64,000 nucleotides of DNA from JAAYAY01 sp963674575 (GCA_963674575.2 CAXXQT010000007.1:620001-684000), one strand, 5' to 3'. Positions 19,282 through 28,392 are shown, counted from the first letter of the stretch. Notes: generated by a model not told the origin, from the sequence alone. Made by a program: numbers and translations.

Positions 19282-19397
19282 GCTGGAGGCTAGAGGGCTG
19301 CAAAACAAGGGCTCTTACCGCATCAGAATTGGCTTTCCTTGGCAATCCACATTGCGTCAGAAGCTACAGCCTACAGTCTCTAGCCTCCAGCCTTACT
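19258..19397. repeat. Inverted repeat with shuffled arms after the sigma-54 activator
   Basis: The block ACTGTAGGCTGTAG (19267-19280) pairs with 19363-19376, and AGGCTGGAGGCTAGAG (19280-19295) pairs with 19378-19393. The two blocks are in swapped order, so alternative folds compete. The activator's stop codon lies inside the left arm. There is no T-run. Such GTAGGCTGTAGGCT phrases look like a simple dispersed repeat and could act as a processing or termination structure. Confidence 0.5.
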
Positions 19398-19691
19398 TCT
19401 TCCCCCACTTTCGTACGGTCTGCCTGCTGTAACAGCGGGCACGCCCTGCTCGCAACGCCATCAACCACTCCAGCAGCGGAATCCGAAAATTCTGTTGCAC
19501 CAACGCCAACTTGCTTTCACGAAGCGACTTCCGCAACCCTTCGTCCTTCCGGATCCCCGGCTGTCTCGCAAGCGGCACGCCACTTGCTACAGAACATCGC
19601 CGTCAAGAAAGGAATACGTGGCATCGTGACAAGGTCCGGCCAACAAGGGCAATCCCGGGCTCGTGTGCGTGCCAACGACAAGGGGTTGTTG

Positions 19692-19934
19692 ATGATGGTT
19701 ACTTTTTCCGAATGTCCGCCCGCCGTTGAAGATGCCGATCTGGAGCAGCGCATCGCGGATTACCTGCTCGGGCACAAGATCCCGGCCCTTCGGGGAATCG
19801 AGGTTCGCTCCGACCGGGGCGAGGTGACGTTGCGGGGGCAGGTTGCTTCGTTCTACCAGCGGCAATTATGCATCAGTTGCTTCCGCAACGTGGCGGGAGT
19901 GGTCGACGTGATCGACAGAATTCAGGTGGCGTAG
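19692..19934 (+). CDS. Small BON-domain protein
   Basis: About 80 residues, nearly all one BON domain: LEQRIADYLLGHKIPALRGI, then EVRSDRGEVTLRGQVASFYQ and NVAGVVDVIDRIQV. The frame is open much further upstream to 19329, but that part is low-quality and overlaps the inverted repeat, so I use ATG 19692 (19695 is also possible). There is no signal peptide at this start. If a signal exists it would have to lie in the upstream part, which shows none. The insertion element begins 6 bp after the stop. Confidence 0.65.
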   Translation: MMVTFSECPPAVEDADLEQRIADYLLGHKIPALRGIEVRSDRGEVTLRGQVASFYQRQLCISCFRNVAGVVDVIDRIQVA

Positions 19935-19940
19935 CTTCTG

Positions 19941-20644
19941 AGGCAGCCGGACAAAAAGAATCTACCAGTCAGACCTACCAGGATAGAAAGAAGCCGCCGC
20001 CGTTGGAAAGAGGGAAACGCGTAGTTGCTGGTGAGGAGAGACTCTTTCCAACGGCGGCGGCTTCTTTCTGTCCTGGAAGCGGCGTTGGAGCCTGCGAAAC
20101 TGGTCTGCCCATTGATTCGGGATTGAGATTGTCCTTTCTGGTCGACGGGGAGAGTTCGTTTGCGGTTCCATGGAGGGGGATGCCATGCTGGCTGACGATT
20201 TCGTAGCCACGATCAGAGATGCGGCAGAAAAGCTGCGAGGCCGACAGAAGCGAGCCTTTCAGGCAAAGGTTTCCGTGGACTATCTGGGCGGTAGTGCACG
20301 CCGAGCGGAAACCGTCTTCGGTTGGGGGCGAGAGGCCGTTCAGAAGGGGCTTCTGGAAAGGCAGGGGACGGCTGCGATCTCCGAGATCTCTGTCGATCGG
20401 TCCATCAAGGCCCTCGGCCGGCCCAAGACAGAGGATCGGCTGCCTCAACTGGAAGCAGATATCCGTTCTCTGGTAGATCCACAAAGTCAAGCCGATCCCA
20501 AGTTTCAGTCCGCTTTTGCGTACACGCGCATGACCGCCGCGAGTGTGCGACAAGCGTTGATCAAACGCATGGGCTACAAGCCCCGGGACCTTCCATCGCA
20601 CATTTTGTGGATCGAACTGGTAGATTCTTTTTGTCCGGCTGCCT
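19941..20644 (+). mobile_element. 704-bp internally deleted insertion element with perfect 29-bp terminal inverted repeats
   Basis: The left end (19941-19969, starting AGGCAGCCGGACAAAAAGAA) is repeated exactly in inverse at 20616-20644. Outside the GGCAGCC ends both flanks read TGA, a possible 3-bp target duplication. Inside is only the N-terminal part of a transposase of the ISAzo13/Rhodopirellula type, whose frame runs into the right terminal repeat and stops there. The DDE catalytic part is gone, so the element cannot move alone but could be moved by a related full-length copy elsewhere. It landed 6 bp downstream of the BON gene stop. Confidence 0.85.
19978..20076. repeat. Perfect-arm palindrome nested inside the insertion element
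   Basis: Two 35-nt arms (19978-20012 and 20042-20076) are inverse copies with one mismatch, separated by 29 nt. The arm core is GAAGCCGCCGCCGTTGGAAA. It would form a very stable hairpin in DNA or RNA. It lies between the left terminal repeat and the transposase start. Its near identity suggests recent formation, for example by template switching or by insertion of a second miniature element. Confidence 0.8.
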
Positions 20645-20646
20645 GA
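20185..20646 (+). pseudogene. Truncated ISAzo13-like transposase (N-terminal region only)
   Basis: The 153-residue product starts at ATG 20185, preceded by GGAGGGG at good spacing (ATG 20170 is an alternative). It matches the DNA-binding half of the Rhodopirellula/ISAzo13 transposases: RGRQKRAFQAKVSVDYLGG, then AETVFGWGREAVQKGL and DPQSQADPKFQSAFAYTRMT with SVRQALIKRMGYK. In full elements this continues into a DDE domain of about 250 residues. Here the frame passes directly into the right terminal repeat (LVDSFCPAA) and stops. It may still bind the terminal repeats and so act as a repressor of related elements, which is inference. Confidence 0.8.
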
Positions 20647-20737
20647 GCACGTCGAGGCTGGCCTTGTCAGCGATGGGGGGCGTGCCCAGAATGGGTGTCT
20701 GTCTTCCTTTCGTCTGCCATGAACCTCGCCTTAGATC

Positions 20738-21364
20738 ATGCGACGCCTCCTGGTTCCCATTTTTCTGATTGCCACGGCCCTGGCCGTGCCGGTGCTTCCG
20801 TTTCTCGCCTTCGGGCCCAGGCTTGAAAGCTGGCTCGAAAAGACCGTTCATGGTGTGGTCGATCCCGGGACGGCGTTTCTGGCGGTGGTCGGTTTGCTGA
20901 GCACCGACGTCTTGCTGCCGATCCCTTCGAGCGTGTTGAGCACCTTGGGAGGGGAGGTGCTTGGCTTTGGACTGGGGACCCTCGCGTCGTTTGTGGGCCT
21001 CACCCTGGGGGCGTTGCTCGGTTTTGGGTTGGCGCGGGTTGCGGGACGCCCTCTCGTGCAGCGTTGGACGTCTCCTGAGGATCTCGCGAGAATCGATCGC
21101 CTCACCGAGCGGATGGGCAGCGCCGTTCTCATTGTGACGCGTCCCGTTCCCATCTTCGCGGAGGCGGCCGTGCTCCTGTTCGGAGCAACGGATCTGCCAT
21201 GGCGCCGGTTCCTGTTGCCGGTGGCGTTGACGAATCTGGCGATCGCGGCCGCCTATTCGGCCCTGGGCAATTGGGCCCATCTGCCGGTTGCCCTAACGTT
21301 GTCCGTGGCCCTACCGGTTCTCGCCACGTGGTTTGCACGGAGGGTGATCCGGCACGAACGCTAG
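20738..21364 (+). CDS. VTT/DedA-family membrane protein
   Basis: A 208-residue inner-membrane protein with about five hydrophobic segments. The first is RRLLVPIFLIATALAVPVL, and later ones lie around 45-65, 80-100, 145-165 and 180-200. The family signature is the re-entrant part LLPIPSSVLSTLGGEVLGFG followed by GALLGFGLARVAGRPLV, and then TRPVPIFAEAAVLLFGA. VTT proteins act as lipid scramblases or proton-dependent transporters in membrane homeostasis. It has its own start just after the insertion element and faces a convergent gene whose stop is 10 bp away. Confidence 0.85.
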   Translation: MRRLLVPIFLIATALAVPVLPFLAFGPRLESWLEKTVHGVVDPGTAFLAVVGLLSTDVLLPIPSSVLSTLGGEVLGFGLGTLASFVGLTLGALLGFGLARVAGRPLVQRWTSPEDLARIDRLTERMGSAVLIVTRPVPIFAEAAVLLFGATDLPWRRFLLPVALTNLAIAAAYSALGNWAHLPVALTLSVALPVLATWFARRVIRHER

Positions 21365-21374
21365 CGACATCGTG

Positions 21375-23114
21375 TTACGGCCCGGGTTTTGTGGGGTCTT
21401 GGGGGAAGACGTCGGGGTCTTCAGGCAGATCTTGGATCCATTGGCGGATCGCGCCGGCAAGATCCGGGGCGCCGGATTGATCGGCGACTTGGGCGGCCTT
21501 CTCGGCGGCCGCCAGGGCCGAGTCCCGCTGGCCGGTCGCCAGATAGGCCATGGCCAGAACCTGGAGATACTTGGAGCTTGTTCCTTCGGTTAGCTCGCAA
21601 GCGCGCTGGGCGAGCCGTAACGCCTCCTCGCGGCCGGATTGACCAGTGTTTGGGGAGGCGAGCAGTTTCATTGCGCGGCTGCACAAGGCGGCATGGTTGT
21701 CGACCATGTCGAGTTCCAGGGAACGCAGGGCGTGCTCCCGGGCGCCTTCGGCGTCTCCAATCTTGATGAGTTGCCTTGCCAGGAGATCCTGAGCGACCGA
21801 GTTGTCGGGGCAGACCTTGACGCAGTTTTCCCAAAGGGCGAGGCTGTCGCGCCACGTTTGCACCTGACGCGTGCTGCGCACGTCAAGCGTCAAGATGACT
21901 GCGATGGCCAAGGCGACGACGCCAATCAACGCCGCTCGATTCTTCAACATGGCGTTGAGCGACCTGAACGCGATGGCGATGAAGACGGCCAGGCCCACAA
22001 GCGGAAGGTAAAGAAAGCGGTCGGCGCGGTGAACATGGTGAGTCATGATCTGGGCGCTTGGGCCCAGGGCCAGGACAAACCACGCAAGTCCGAACACAAG
22101 CATCCTCTTCCATCGCAACGTCCACAGGGTCGCGCACGTTGCTCCGACGCAAAGGACGCCGAAAAGAAACGTCGGATCCAGAAAGCTGTCCGCCTTGACC
22201 CGCGAGTAGTGGAATGCCAGCTCCGAAGGCCAGAAGAGCGACTTGAGATTCAGGCCGTAAACGCTCACCGCCAATCTCAGTCGTTCGACGACCGAGATCC
22301 CCGATTCGAGCACGTTTGACTCGGCGTCGCGGCCGAGCAACTTGATCAGCACGGTTGCCGCACCGATCAGCCAGAGCGCGCCGGTATCGAGGATCGTCTG
22401 TCGTCGCTCCGAACGGGGACGCATGAGCAGGTCCCACGCCGTGATGAGGAACGGAATCACCGCCGCGACGGCATTGCTGAGACATGCCAGTCCGCACGAG
22501 ACGATTGCGAGGGCGCGCCAAGTGAACGCCAAAAGCCGGCGGCCCTGTTCGGACGAGTCGTGTGCGGCCAGATGGAAATGAAAACATCCCAAGGCGCCCA
22601 GAGTCATCAGAAGCTCCTCGCGACCCGGCACCCAGGCCACGGTCTCCACGACGACGGGGTGGATGGCGAAAATCGCCGCGGCGAAGGCGGCAGCGAAGGT
22701 ATCCCAAAGAGCGGAGTTTCCGTCAGGAGAGGGGCAGCGGGGGTAGAGTCGCAGCACGAGCCAGAAAACCAGGATGACATTCAGCCAGTGAATCACCGCG
22801 TTGGTCAGCTTGAAGCCACAAGGGTTGAGCCCCCAGACGGAATAGTCGACGGCATAGCTCAGTGTCCGAATCGGGTAGTAGCTGTTGATGCAGCGAGAGG
22901 TGAAGATATGCCGGAGATTCTCGCTTGTCAGTCCCCGGACATGAGGATTCGAGAGCACCTGCTGCTCGACGTCGTAGTCGACAAACCCGAAACCGGTCGT
23001 GGGATAGAAAACCACAACGACCAGGTAAGACAAAGCAAAGAGGGCCCCTAGCCCCCGCAAACGAGTGAAATGCCTGGCGAGGGCAGAGGAGTTCTCCATG
23101 CGTTGGTAGCTCAT
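21375..23114 (-). CDS. TMTC-like polytopic membrane protein with C-terminal TPR repeats
   Basis: A 579-residue protein. Residues 20-400 contain many hydrophobic helices, starting with ALFALSYLVVVVFYPTTGFG and including LNVILVFWLVLRL and VLCVGATCATLWTL. The D-Y-D and PIRTLSYAVDYSVWGLNP-type loops recall the GT-C fold seen in O-mannosyltransferase TMTC/PMT-like proteins, which use lipid-linked sugars. The C-terminal part (about 410-560) is TPR-like: WENCVKVCPDNSVAQDLL, then AREHALRSLELDMVDNHAAL. A glycosyltransferase role on exported proteins is plausible but unproven. Start choice lies between ATG 23114 and ATG 23099. Confidence 0.75.
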   Translation of the reverse strand: MSYQRMENSSALARHFTRLRGLGALFALSYLVVVVFYPTTGFGFVDYDVEQQVLSNPHVRGLTSENLRHIFTSRCINSYYPIRTLSYAVDYSVWGLNPCGFKLTNAVIHWLNVILVFWLVLRLYPRCPSPDGNSALWDTFAAAFAAAIFAIHPVVVETVAWVPGREELLMTLGALGCFHFHLAAHDSSEQGRRLLAFTWRALAIVSCGLACLSNAVAAVIPFLITAWDLLMRPRSERRQTILDTGALWLIGAATVLIKLLGRDAESNVLESGISVVERLRLAVSVYGLNLKSLFWPSELAFHYSRVKADSFLDPTFLFGVLCVGATCATLWTLRWKRMLVFGLAWFVLALGPSAQIMTHHVHRADRFLYLPLVGLAVFIAIAFRSLNAMLKNRAALIGVVALAIAVILTLDVRSTRQVQTWRDSLALWENCVKVCPDNSVAQDLLARQLIKIGDAEGAREHALRSLELDMVDNHAALCSRAMKLLASPNTGQSGREEALRLAQRACELTEGTSSKYLQVLAMAYLATGQRDSALAAAEKAAQVADQSGAPDLAGAIRQWIQDLPEDPDVFPQDPTKPGP

Positions 23115-23391
23115 CAATTCGGAATCGAGGCGTAACTGCTACTGGCCAATGTAGTTGCCGACGCGTGGAAGATCAACGCGCCGGAGGAACTCGGCAGTCA
23201 GAGAGGTTAGGACATGATGTGCAACTTAACCCTCTATCCGAATACTGACCGAATGCTCACGCGTTTCTCGCACACATTGGGTCGACGGGGAAAATCGAAC
23301 ATTTATCATGAGGTTATCTCCAAATTCCGATTCATGCGACACGTCTGCGTGCGTGATTTTCCCCCCCACCCTCTCTGTTTCGAGGATCATC

Positions 23392-24348
23392 GTGTCCAAG
23401 CATTCTTCTCGAAGACCCGGGTTCACGTTGGTGGAACTCCTTGTCGTGATTGCCATCATCGGCATCCTGATTGCTCTGCTGCTGCCCGCGGTTCAGGCGG
23501 CGCGTGAGGCGGCTCGCCGTGCGCAATGCACCAATCAACTCAAGCAACTCGCGCTGGCAATCCACAACTACCACGACACGTACAAGCAGCTTCCGCCGGC
23601 TGCCGCAGGTGGCTGGGGGCAGACGTGGCACGCCTACATCCTGCCCTTCATCGAGCAGCAGGCGGTGTACGATATCTTCGCGCCCTGGAGCGATTCCGGC
23701 TACGCGAATTCCAGTCGCCCCACGGATCGCTTCACAATCGTGGCGCAAACGCTTATTCCGGGATTCAAATGCCCTTCGGATCCGCAACCCGAGTACTGGA
23801 GCCTGAACAGCGTGGACCATCGCGGCACGGGCAACTACTGCGTCTGCGTGGGCGGGGACCTGTCGGAGTCGGACAATGTCGACACGTCGTCTCCCGCGAC
23901 CATCGACGTGCGGAACGCCAACGGCATGATTCTCCCGTACATGTTCACCACCAGTCAACGACGCCGCTCCTGCGTTCGCCTTGCGGAGGTTACCGACGGA
24001 ACCTCCAACACGCTCATGGTGGGCGAGATGCCCTGCACCGTCGAAGCGGAAGTATGCAATGTCTGCGACCGGACCTACCACTACAGCAACAACATCGACA
24101 GCAGCGCCGGCACGGACTATTCAGAAGTTCTTGGCTCGACTTACTTCCCGATCAATCTGATGTTCACGACCGACGCGACGATTCCGGCGGAAACCCAGAA
24201 GGAACTGTCGTTCGGGAGCTACCATCCGGGCGGCTGCAACGGCGCGCTGGGGGATGCATCCGTCCGTTTTGTATCGGAAACGATCGATATCGACATCTGG
24301 CGAGCTGTTGGATCGCGAAACGGCCGGGAACCGCCTGGAGAATTCTAG
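23392..24348 (+). CDS. DUF1559 pilin-like protein, tandem copy 1 (Cys-rich subclass)
   Basis: A 318-residue protein started at GTG 23392, with GAGG seven bases before. It begins with a type IV pilin-like leader (RRPGFTLVELLVVIAIIGIL) followed by the family helix AVQAAREAARRAQCTNQLKQ. The C-terminal H-x9-D signature is HPGGCNGALGDASVRF, where Ala replaces the usual Gly after Asp. Two unusual cysteine pairs, NYCVCVGGD and CNVCDRTYHYSN, are shared only with the three following paralogues. A prepilin peptidase should cleave after Gly. This copy is more diverged, has no TTGACA unit like the others upstream, and lacks a downstream lipoprotein. Its function, presumably in a surface pilus-like structure, is not established. 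Confidence 0.9.
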   Translation: MSKHSSRRPGFTLVELLVVIAIIGILIALLLPAVQAAREAARRAQCTNQLKQLALAIHNYHDTYKQLPPAAAGGWGQTWHAYILPFIEQQAVYDIFAPWSDSGYANSSRPTDRFTIVAQTLIPGFKCPSDPQPEYWSLNSVDHRGTGNYCVCVGGDLSESDNVDTSSPATIDVRNANGMILPYMFTTSQRRRSCVRLAEVTDGTSNTLMVGEMPCTVEAEVCNVCDRTYHYSNNIDSSAGTDYSEVLGSTYFPINLMFTTDATIPAETQKELSFGSYHPGGCNGALGDASVRFVSETIDIDIWRAVGSRNGREPPGEF

Positions 24349-24635
24349 CCCCTTCGGTAGGATAGGGGGGCTTGGAAGAGTTTGGCCTTCTGTTCGATGG
24401 GCCAGACGAAACGAGATGCTTCTACCCTGCGACCCAAAATAATTTGCGTCAACTTGGCCGCGTTGAGGAACGAATAGGGGATATGGCTAAATCTGGGGGG
24501 GGAAGTTGCCAAGTCCCTGACTCGTAGAGTATTTCTGATTGAGTGCGATAAGATAACACTGGCAAGTTGCAATCATGTAGTGAGCGTAACGACTTCCGAA
24601 CCGCCCAATAGCACGATAGTAATAATTATTCATGC

Positions 24636-24664
24636 TTGACAATCGTTCTTGAGCCACTTAGCCT
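24636..24664 (+). promoter_or_regulatory. Sigma70-type promoter of cassette 2
   Basis: TTGACA (24636-24641), a 17-bp spacer and TAGCCT (24659-24664), preceded by an A/T-rich block (TAATAATTATTCATGC) like an UP element. The same arrangement recurs before cassettes 3 and 4 with identical spacing. The start of translation is 275 bp further, so the transcript has a long leader. Confidence 0.75.
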
Positions 24665-24938
24665 CGCCTTCAGGTTGTAATCAAGTATTGTCCGCGTGGC
24701 GCCCGTCGGTTGATTGGGAACGAAGATCATTTTCGACGGGCAGAACTACCACAACTGATTTTGGGCGTTGTCCGGTCGGGGGGCCGGCAAAGGGACAGGA
24801 CCTCCTCTTCGGACCATCGGCTGCATCGGGATTGGCCCGCCAAATCGTGGCGCGTGCCGACCAGCGATCTCGTCGTGCCATCGCCCCTGGGAGCCGTCAA
24901 CCTCATTTTCCGTTTCTTTTCTTGAGAAGGAGACTGCC

Positions 24939-25913
24939 ATGTCAAGTCCTAATGATCGAGCCAAATGCCTCCCTGTCCGAGGGCGTCCGGGTTTCACCCT
25001 CGTCGAGTTGCTCGTCGTAATTGCTATCATCGGTATCCTCATTGCCCTGCTTCTGCCCGCCGTTCAGGCCGCTCGTGAAGCAGCTCGTCGCTCCCAGTGT
25101 ACCAATCAGCTCAAGCAGCTCGCGCTGGCGATCCACAACTACCACGACACGTACAAGGAACTTCCTCCGGCCGCTGCCGGCGGCTGGGGCCAGACGTGGC
25201 ACGCCTACATCCTGCCCTTCATCGAGCAGCAGGCCGTGTATGATATCTTCGCGCCGTGGAGCGATTCCGGCTACGCGAATTCCAGTCGCCCCACGGATCG
25301 GTTCACGATCGTGGCGCAAACGCACATTCCGGGATTCAAGTGCCCCTCGGATCCGCAGCCCGAGTATTGGAGTTTGAACAGCGTGAACAACCGCGGCACG
25401 GGCAACTACTGCGTGTGCGTCGGCGGCGACCTGTCGGAATCGGACAACGTCGACAACGCTCAGACAATTGACGTGCGAAATGCCAACGGGATGATCCTCC
25501 CCTACATGTTCACCACCGGCACCCGTCGCCGACCGTGTGTGCGTCTCGCAGAAGTCATTGACGGCACCTCGAATACGCTTATGGTGGGCGAGATGCCCTG
25601 CACGGTCGAAGCGGCCGTGTGCAATGTTTGTGACCGGACCTATCATTACAGCAACAACATCGACAGCAGTGCCGGCGTTGACTATTCGGAAGTGCTTGGT
25701 TCAACGTACTACCCGATTAACCTGATGTTCACCACGGACACGACCATTCCGGCCGAGACCCAGAAGGAACTGTCCTTCGGAAGCTACCATCCGGGCGGTT
25801 GCAACGGCGCGTTGGGCGATGCCTCGGTGCGTTTCTTCGCGGAGACGATCGACATCGACGTCTGGCGAGCTGTTGGTTCCCGGAAGGGCAAGGAATCGGT
25901 GGGTGACTTCTAG
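24939..25913 (+). CDS. DUF1559 pilin-like protein, tandem copy 2 (Cys-rich subclass)
   Basis: A 324-residue paralogue of the gene at 23392. The ATG at 24939 follows AAGGAG closely (GAGAAGGAGACTGCC). It has the prepilin leader GRPGFTLVELLVVIAIIGIL, cysteine pairs NYCVCVGGD and CNVCDRTYHYSN, and end signature HPGGCNGALGDASVRF. It heads a two-gene unit with the small lipoprotein 53 bp downstream, preceded by a strong promoter with a long leader and closed by a terminator. It is very similar to copies 3 and 4, which points to recent duplication or gene conversion. Confidence 0.92.
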   Translation: MSSPNDRAKCLPVRGRPGFTLVELLVVIAIIGILIALLLPAVQAAREAARRSQCTNQLKQLALAIHNYHDTYKELPPAAAGGWGQTWHAYILPFIEQQAVYDIFAPWSDSGYANSSRPTDRFTIVAQTHIPGFKCPSDPQPEYWSLNSVNNRGTGNYCVCVGGDLSESDNVDNAQTIDVRNANGMILPYMFTTGTRRRPCVRLAEVIDGTSNTLMVGEMPCTVEAAVCNVCDRTYHYSNNIDSSAGVDYSEVLGSTYYPINLMFTTDTTIPAETQKELSFGSYHPGGCNGALGDASVRFFAETIDIDVWRAVGSRKGKESVGDF

Positions 25914-25966
25914 GCGGCAGGACGTCTGCCGGACAACTGCAATAGCAACTTTGGAGACACGATGTT

Positions 25967-26146
25967 ATGAAGCGAAGAGCACTGTTTGCATTTCTGATGT
26001 TGATTTCCATCTCCGGGTTCTCGGTACTCGGTTGCGGAGGAGGAGGTTCCTCGGACGCGACCATTCCGGATGGAGCCAGCAGCGTGGAAGCCCCGACCGA
26101 CAACCCGGCCGAGGAAGACGCCGAGGCCCTGGCGGACGGTCCCTGA
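25967..26146 (+). CDS. 59-residue lipoprotein paired with DUF1559 copy 2
   Basis: A small exported lipoprotein. MKRRALFAFLMLISISGFSV leads to the lipobox VLGC (Cys at residue 23), then a Gly-rich start (GGGGSSD) and an acidic tail (EAPTDNPAEEDAEALADGP). GGAG lies upstream near 25953, and an overlapping start-stop ATGTTATGA precedes the true ATG. The pair order, pilin-like gene then lipoprotein, is kept in the next two cassettes. It could anchor or assist export of the DUF1559 protein, which is inference from strict co-occurrence. Confidence 0.85.
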   Translation: MKRRALFAFLMLISISGFSVLGCGGGGSSDATIPDGASSVEAPTDNPAEEDAEALADGP

Positions 26147-26194
26147 CCTTTCAGGCGGCTATTCGTCGTAACCACGTCGAGAATCGCGACTCAC

Positions 26195-26262
26195 AGACCC
26201 GATGTGCCTTGCGCTTACCTCCTCCAAGAGGAGGGGAGCACAAGGCGCAGTCGGGTCTTTTC
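26195..26262 (+). terminator. Rho-independent terminator of cassette 2
   Basis: The stem pairs AGACCCGATGTGCCTTGCG with CAAGGCGCAGTCGGGTCT (imperfect in the middle), with a smaller inner stem from CCTCC and GGAGG. It ends in TTTT. The same hairpin closes cassettes 3 and 4. Confidence 0.75.
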
Positions 26263-26463
26263 GTTGTTCGAGCACTCCCACAGAGAACCAGGCCGTCAAT
26301 GAAACCACTCTTTCATCGTGCGAGGTCGCATCTGCTGGGAAAATCGGAGGTGTGGCTGGTCGGAGGGGGGCGACGCGCGGATCCAACTCTGGTTATTTTC
26401 AGCTGACGGAAGCACGTCGCTGCATGAAACACGTGCTATGAGTGTGGTAATAATTATTCATGC

Positions 26464-26492
26464 TTGACAACCGCCCTTGGGCTATCTAGTCT
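26464..26492 (+). promoter_or_regulatory. Sigma70-type promoter of cassette 3
   Basis: TTGACA (26464-26469), a 17-bp spacer and TAGTCT (26487-26492), with TAATAATTATTCATGC directly upstream as in cassette 2. The leader to the start codon is about 350 nt. It shares blocks with cassette 4 such as TTGGGCAGGCTG and CACCGGGCTCCGCGAC. Confidence 0.78.
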
Positions 26493-26850
26493 CGATTTGG
26501 TCTTATGACCAAGTGTGGTTGAGGAATTGGGGTTCAAGATCATTCTCAACAGACATGAGATGTGGGGCAAGCGCGACGACCGATGTCGCTATTCTCTTCA
26601 TGCACTTGTTTGCGTAGCGGAAAGCGATCGCGTCGGCTAGTTGTTTCCTTCGTGATCCTGAGCTTGGTTATTACGGATGTAGTTCGGTCGGGACACCGGG
26701 CTCCGCGACAACTCACTCATCTGTTGGGACCGTTGTCATTGCATATCCAGCGAATTTGGGCAGGCTGGCCCACGGCCCTCTGCGTGCGCCATCATTCCCT
26801 GTAAGCCTTCAATCTCATTTCCCATTTCCGTTCTCGAGAAGGAGACTGTC

Positions 26851-27825
26851 ATGTCCGCTCCCCATGATCGAACCGGGTGCCCCGTTTTGAGGGTGCGTCC
26901 GGGTTTCACCCTCGTCGAGTTGCTCGTCGTGATTGCCATCATCGGCATCCTCATTGCCCTGCTTCTGCCCGCCGTTCAGGCCGCTCGTGAAGCAGCTCGT
27001 CGCTCCCAGTGCACCAATCAGCTCAAGCAGCTCGCGCTGGCGATCCACAACTACCACGACACGTACAAGGAGCTTCCTCCGGCCGCTGCCGGTGGCTGGG
27101 GCCAGACGTGGCACGCCTACATCCTGCCCTTCATCGAGCAGCAGGCCGTGTATGATATCTTCGCGCCGTGGAGCGATTCCGGCTACGCGAATTCCAGCCG
27201 ACCTACGGATCGCTTCACGATCGTGGCGCAAACGCACATTCCGGGATTCAAGTGCCCCTCGGATCCACAGCCCGAGTACTGGAGCCTGAACGATGTGAAC
27301 AACCGCGGAACGGGCAACTACTGCGTGTGCGTCGGCGGCGACCTGTCGGAATCGGACAACGTCGACAACGCTCAGACAATTGACGTGCGAAATGCCAACG
27401 GGATGATCCTTCCTTACATGTTCACCACCGGCACCCGTCGCCGTCCGTGTGTGCGGCTCGCGGAAGTCATTGACGGCACCTCGAATACGCTTATGGTGGG
27501 CGAGATGCCCTGCACGGTCGAAGCGGCCGTGTGCAATGTTTGTGACCGGACCTATCATTACAGCAACAACATCGACAGCGGTTCCGGCGTTGACTATTCG
27601 GAAGTGCTTGGTTCAACGTACTACCCGATTAACCTGATGTTCACCACGGACACGACCGTTCCGGCCGAGACCCAGAAGGAACTGTCCTTCGGAAGCTACC
27701 ATCCGGGCGGCTGCAACGGCGCGTTGGGCGATGCCTCGGTGCGTTTCTTCGCGGAAACAATCAATATCGACACTTGGCGGGCTGTCGGTTCCCGGAAGGG
27801 CAAGGAATCGGTGGGTGACTTCTAA
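26851..27825 (+). CDS. DUF1559 pilin-like protein, tandem copy 3 (Cys-rich subclass)
   Basis: 324 residues, with the ATG at 26851 after GAGAAGGAGACTGTC. The first residues (SAPHDRTGCPVLRV) before the prepilin motif PGFTLVELLVV are the most variable part between copies. The rest of the protein is nearly identical to copy 2, including both cysteine pairs and the HPGGCNGALGDASVRF ending. A processed pilin-like N-terminus with a globular outer domain is expected. The family name marks planctomycete-specific, highly amplified proteins whose job is unknown. Confidence 0.92.
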   Translation: MSAPHDRTGCPVLRVRPGFTLVELLVVIAIIGILIALLLPAVQAAREAARRSQCTNQLKQLALAIHNYHDTYKELPPAAAGGWGQTWHAYILPFIEQQAVYDIFAPWSDSGYANSSRPTDRFTIVAQTHIPGFKCPSDPQPEYWSLNDVNNRGTGNYCVCVGGDLSESDNVDNAQTIDVRNANGMILPYMFTTGTRRRPCVRLAEVIDGTSNTLMVGEMPCTVEAAVCNVCDRTYHYSNNIDSGSGVDYSEVLGSTYYPINLMFTTDTTVPAETQKELSFGSYHPGGCNGALGDASVRFFAETINIDTWRAVGSRKGKESVGDF

Positions 27826-27879
27826 GGCGGCAGGACGTCTGCCGGACAACTGCAATAGCAACTTTGGAGACACGATGTT

Positions 27880-28059
27880 ATGAAGCGAAGAGCACTGTTT
27901 GCATTTCTGATGTTGATTTCCATCTCCGGTTTCTCGGTACTCGGTTGTGGAGGAGGAGGTTCCTCGGACGCGACCATCCCGGATGGAGCCAGCAGCGTGG
28001 AAGCCCCGACCGATGACCCGGCCGAGGAAGACGCCGACGCCCTGGCAAGTGGTCCCTGA
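27880..28059 (+). CDS. 59-residue lipoprotein paired with DUF1559 copy 3
   Basis: The same small lipoprotein as at 25967, with an identical signal sequence and lipobox (FSVLGC). The tail differs slightly (PTDDPAEEDADALASGP). It lies 54 bp after copy 3 of the DUF1559 gene, with the same intergenic sequence, and is followed by the conserved terminator. Confidence 0.85.
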   Translation: MKRRALFAFLMLISISGFSVLGCGGGGSSDATIPDGASSVEAPTDDPAEEDADALASGP

Positions 28060-28106
28060 CCTTTCAGGCGGCTATTCGTCGCAACGGCGTCGGGAATCGC
28101 GACTGA

Positions 28107-28175
28107 CAGACCCGACGTGCCTTGCGTTTCCCTCCTTCAAGAGGACGGGGACGCGAGGCGCAGTCGGGTCTTGTG
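28107..28175 (+). terminator. Terminator of cassette 3
   Basis: The hairpin AGACCCGACGTGCCTTGCG against CGAGGCGCAGTCGGGTCT is followed by TTGTG, so its T-run is weaker than in cassettes 2 and 4. Confidence 0.65.
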
Positions 28176-28392
28176 CTGCGCGGGTTCTTTCCGAACATGG
28201 TTGCCAGGCCGTCCACGAAGCTGTTTTTTTCTCGCGCGAGGTTGATCTCTGAACGTATCGGTGGTGCGTTGTCAAATCGGGCATTAGAACTATATTCGCG
28301 GTTATGCCCGCCACTGGCTAGTTTCAACCAAATCGGCAAGCGTGTCGCGTGTGAAGCGGGGGACACGATCGCGGCAAAATAATTATTCGTGC

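Noticed and set aside
19329..19691. N-terminal extension of the small BON protein
   Set aside because: Open frame, but low-complexity Ser/Thr-rich, partly encoded by an inverted repeat, with no signal peptide.
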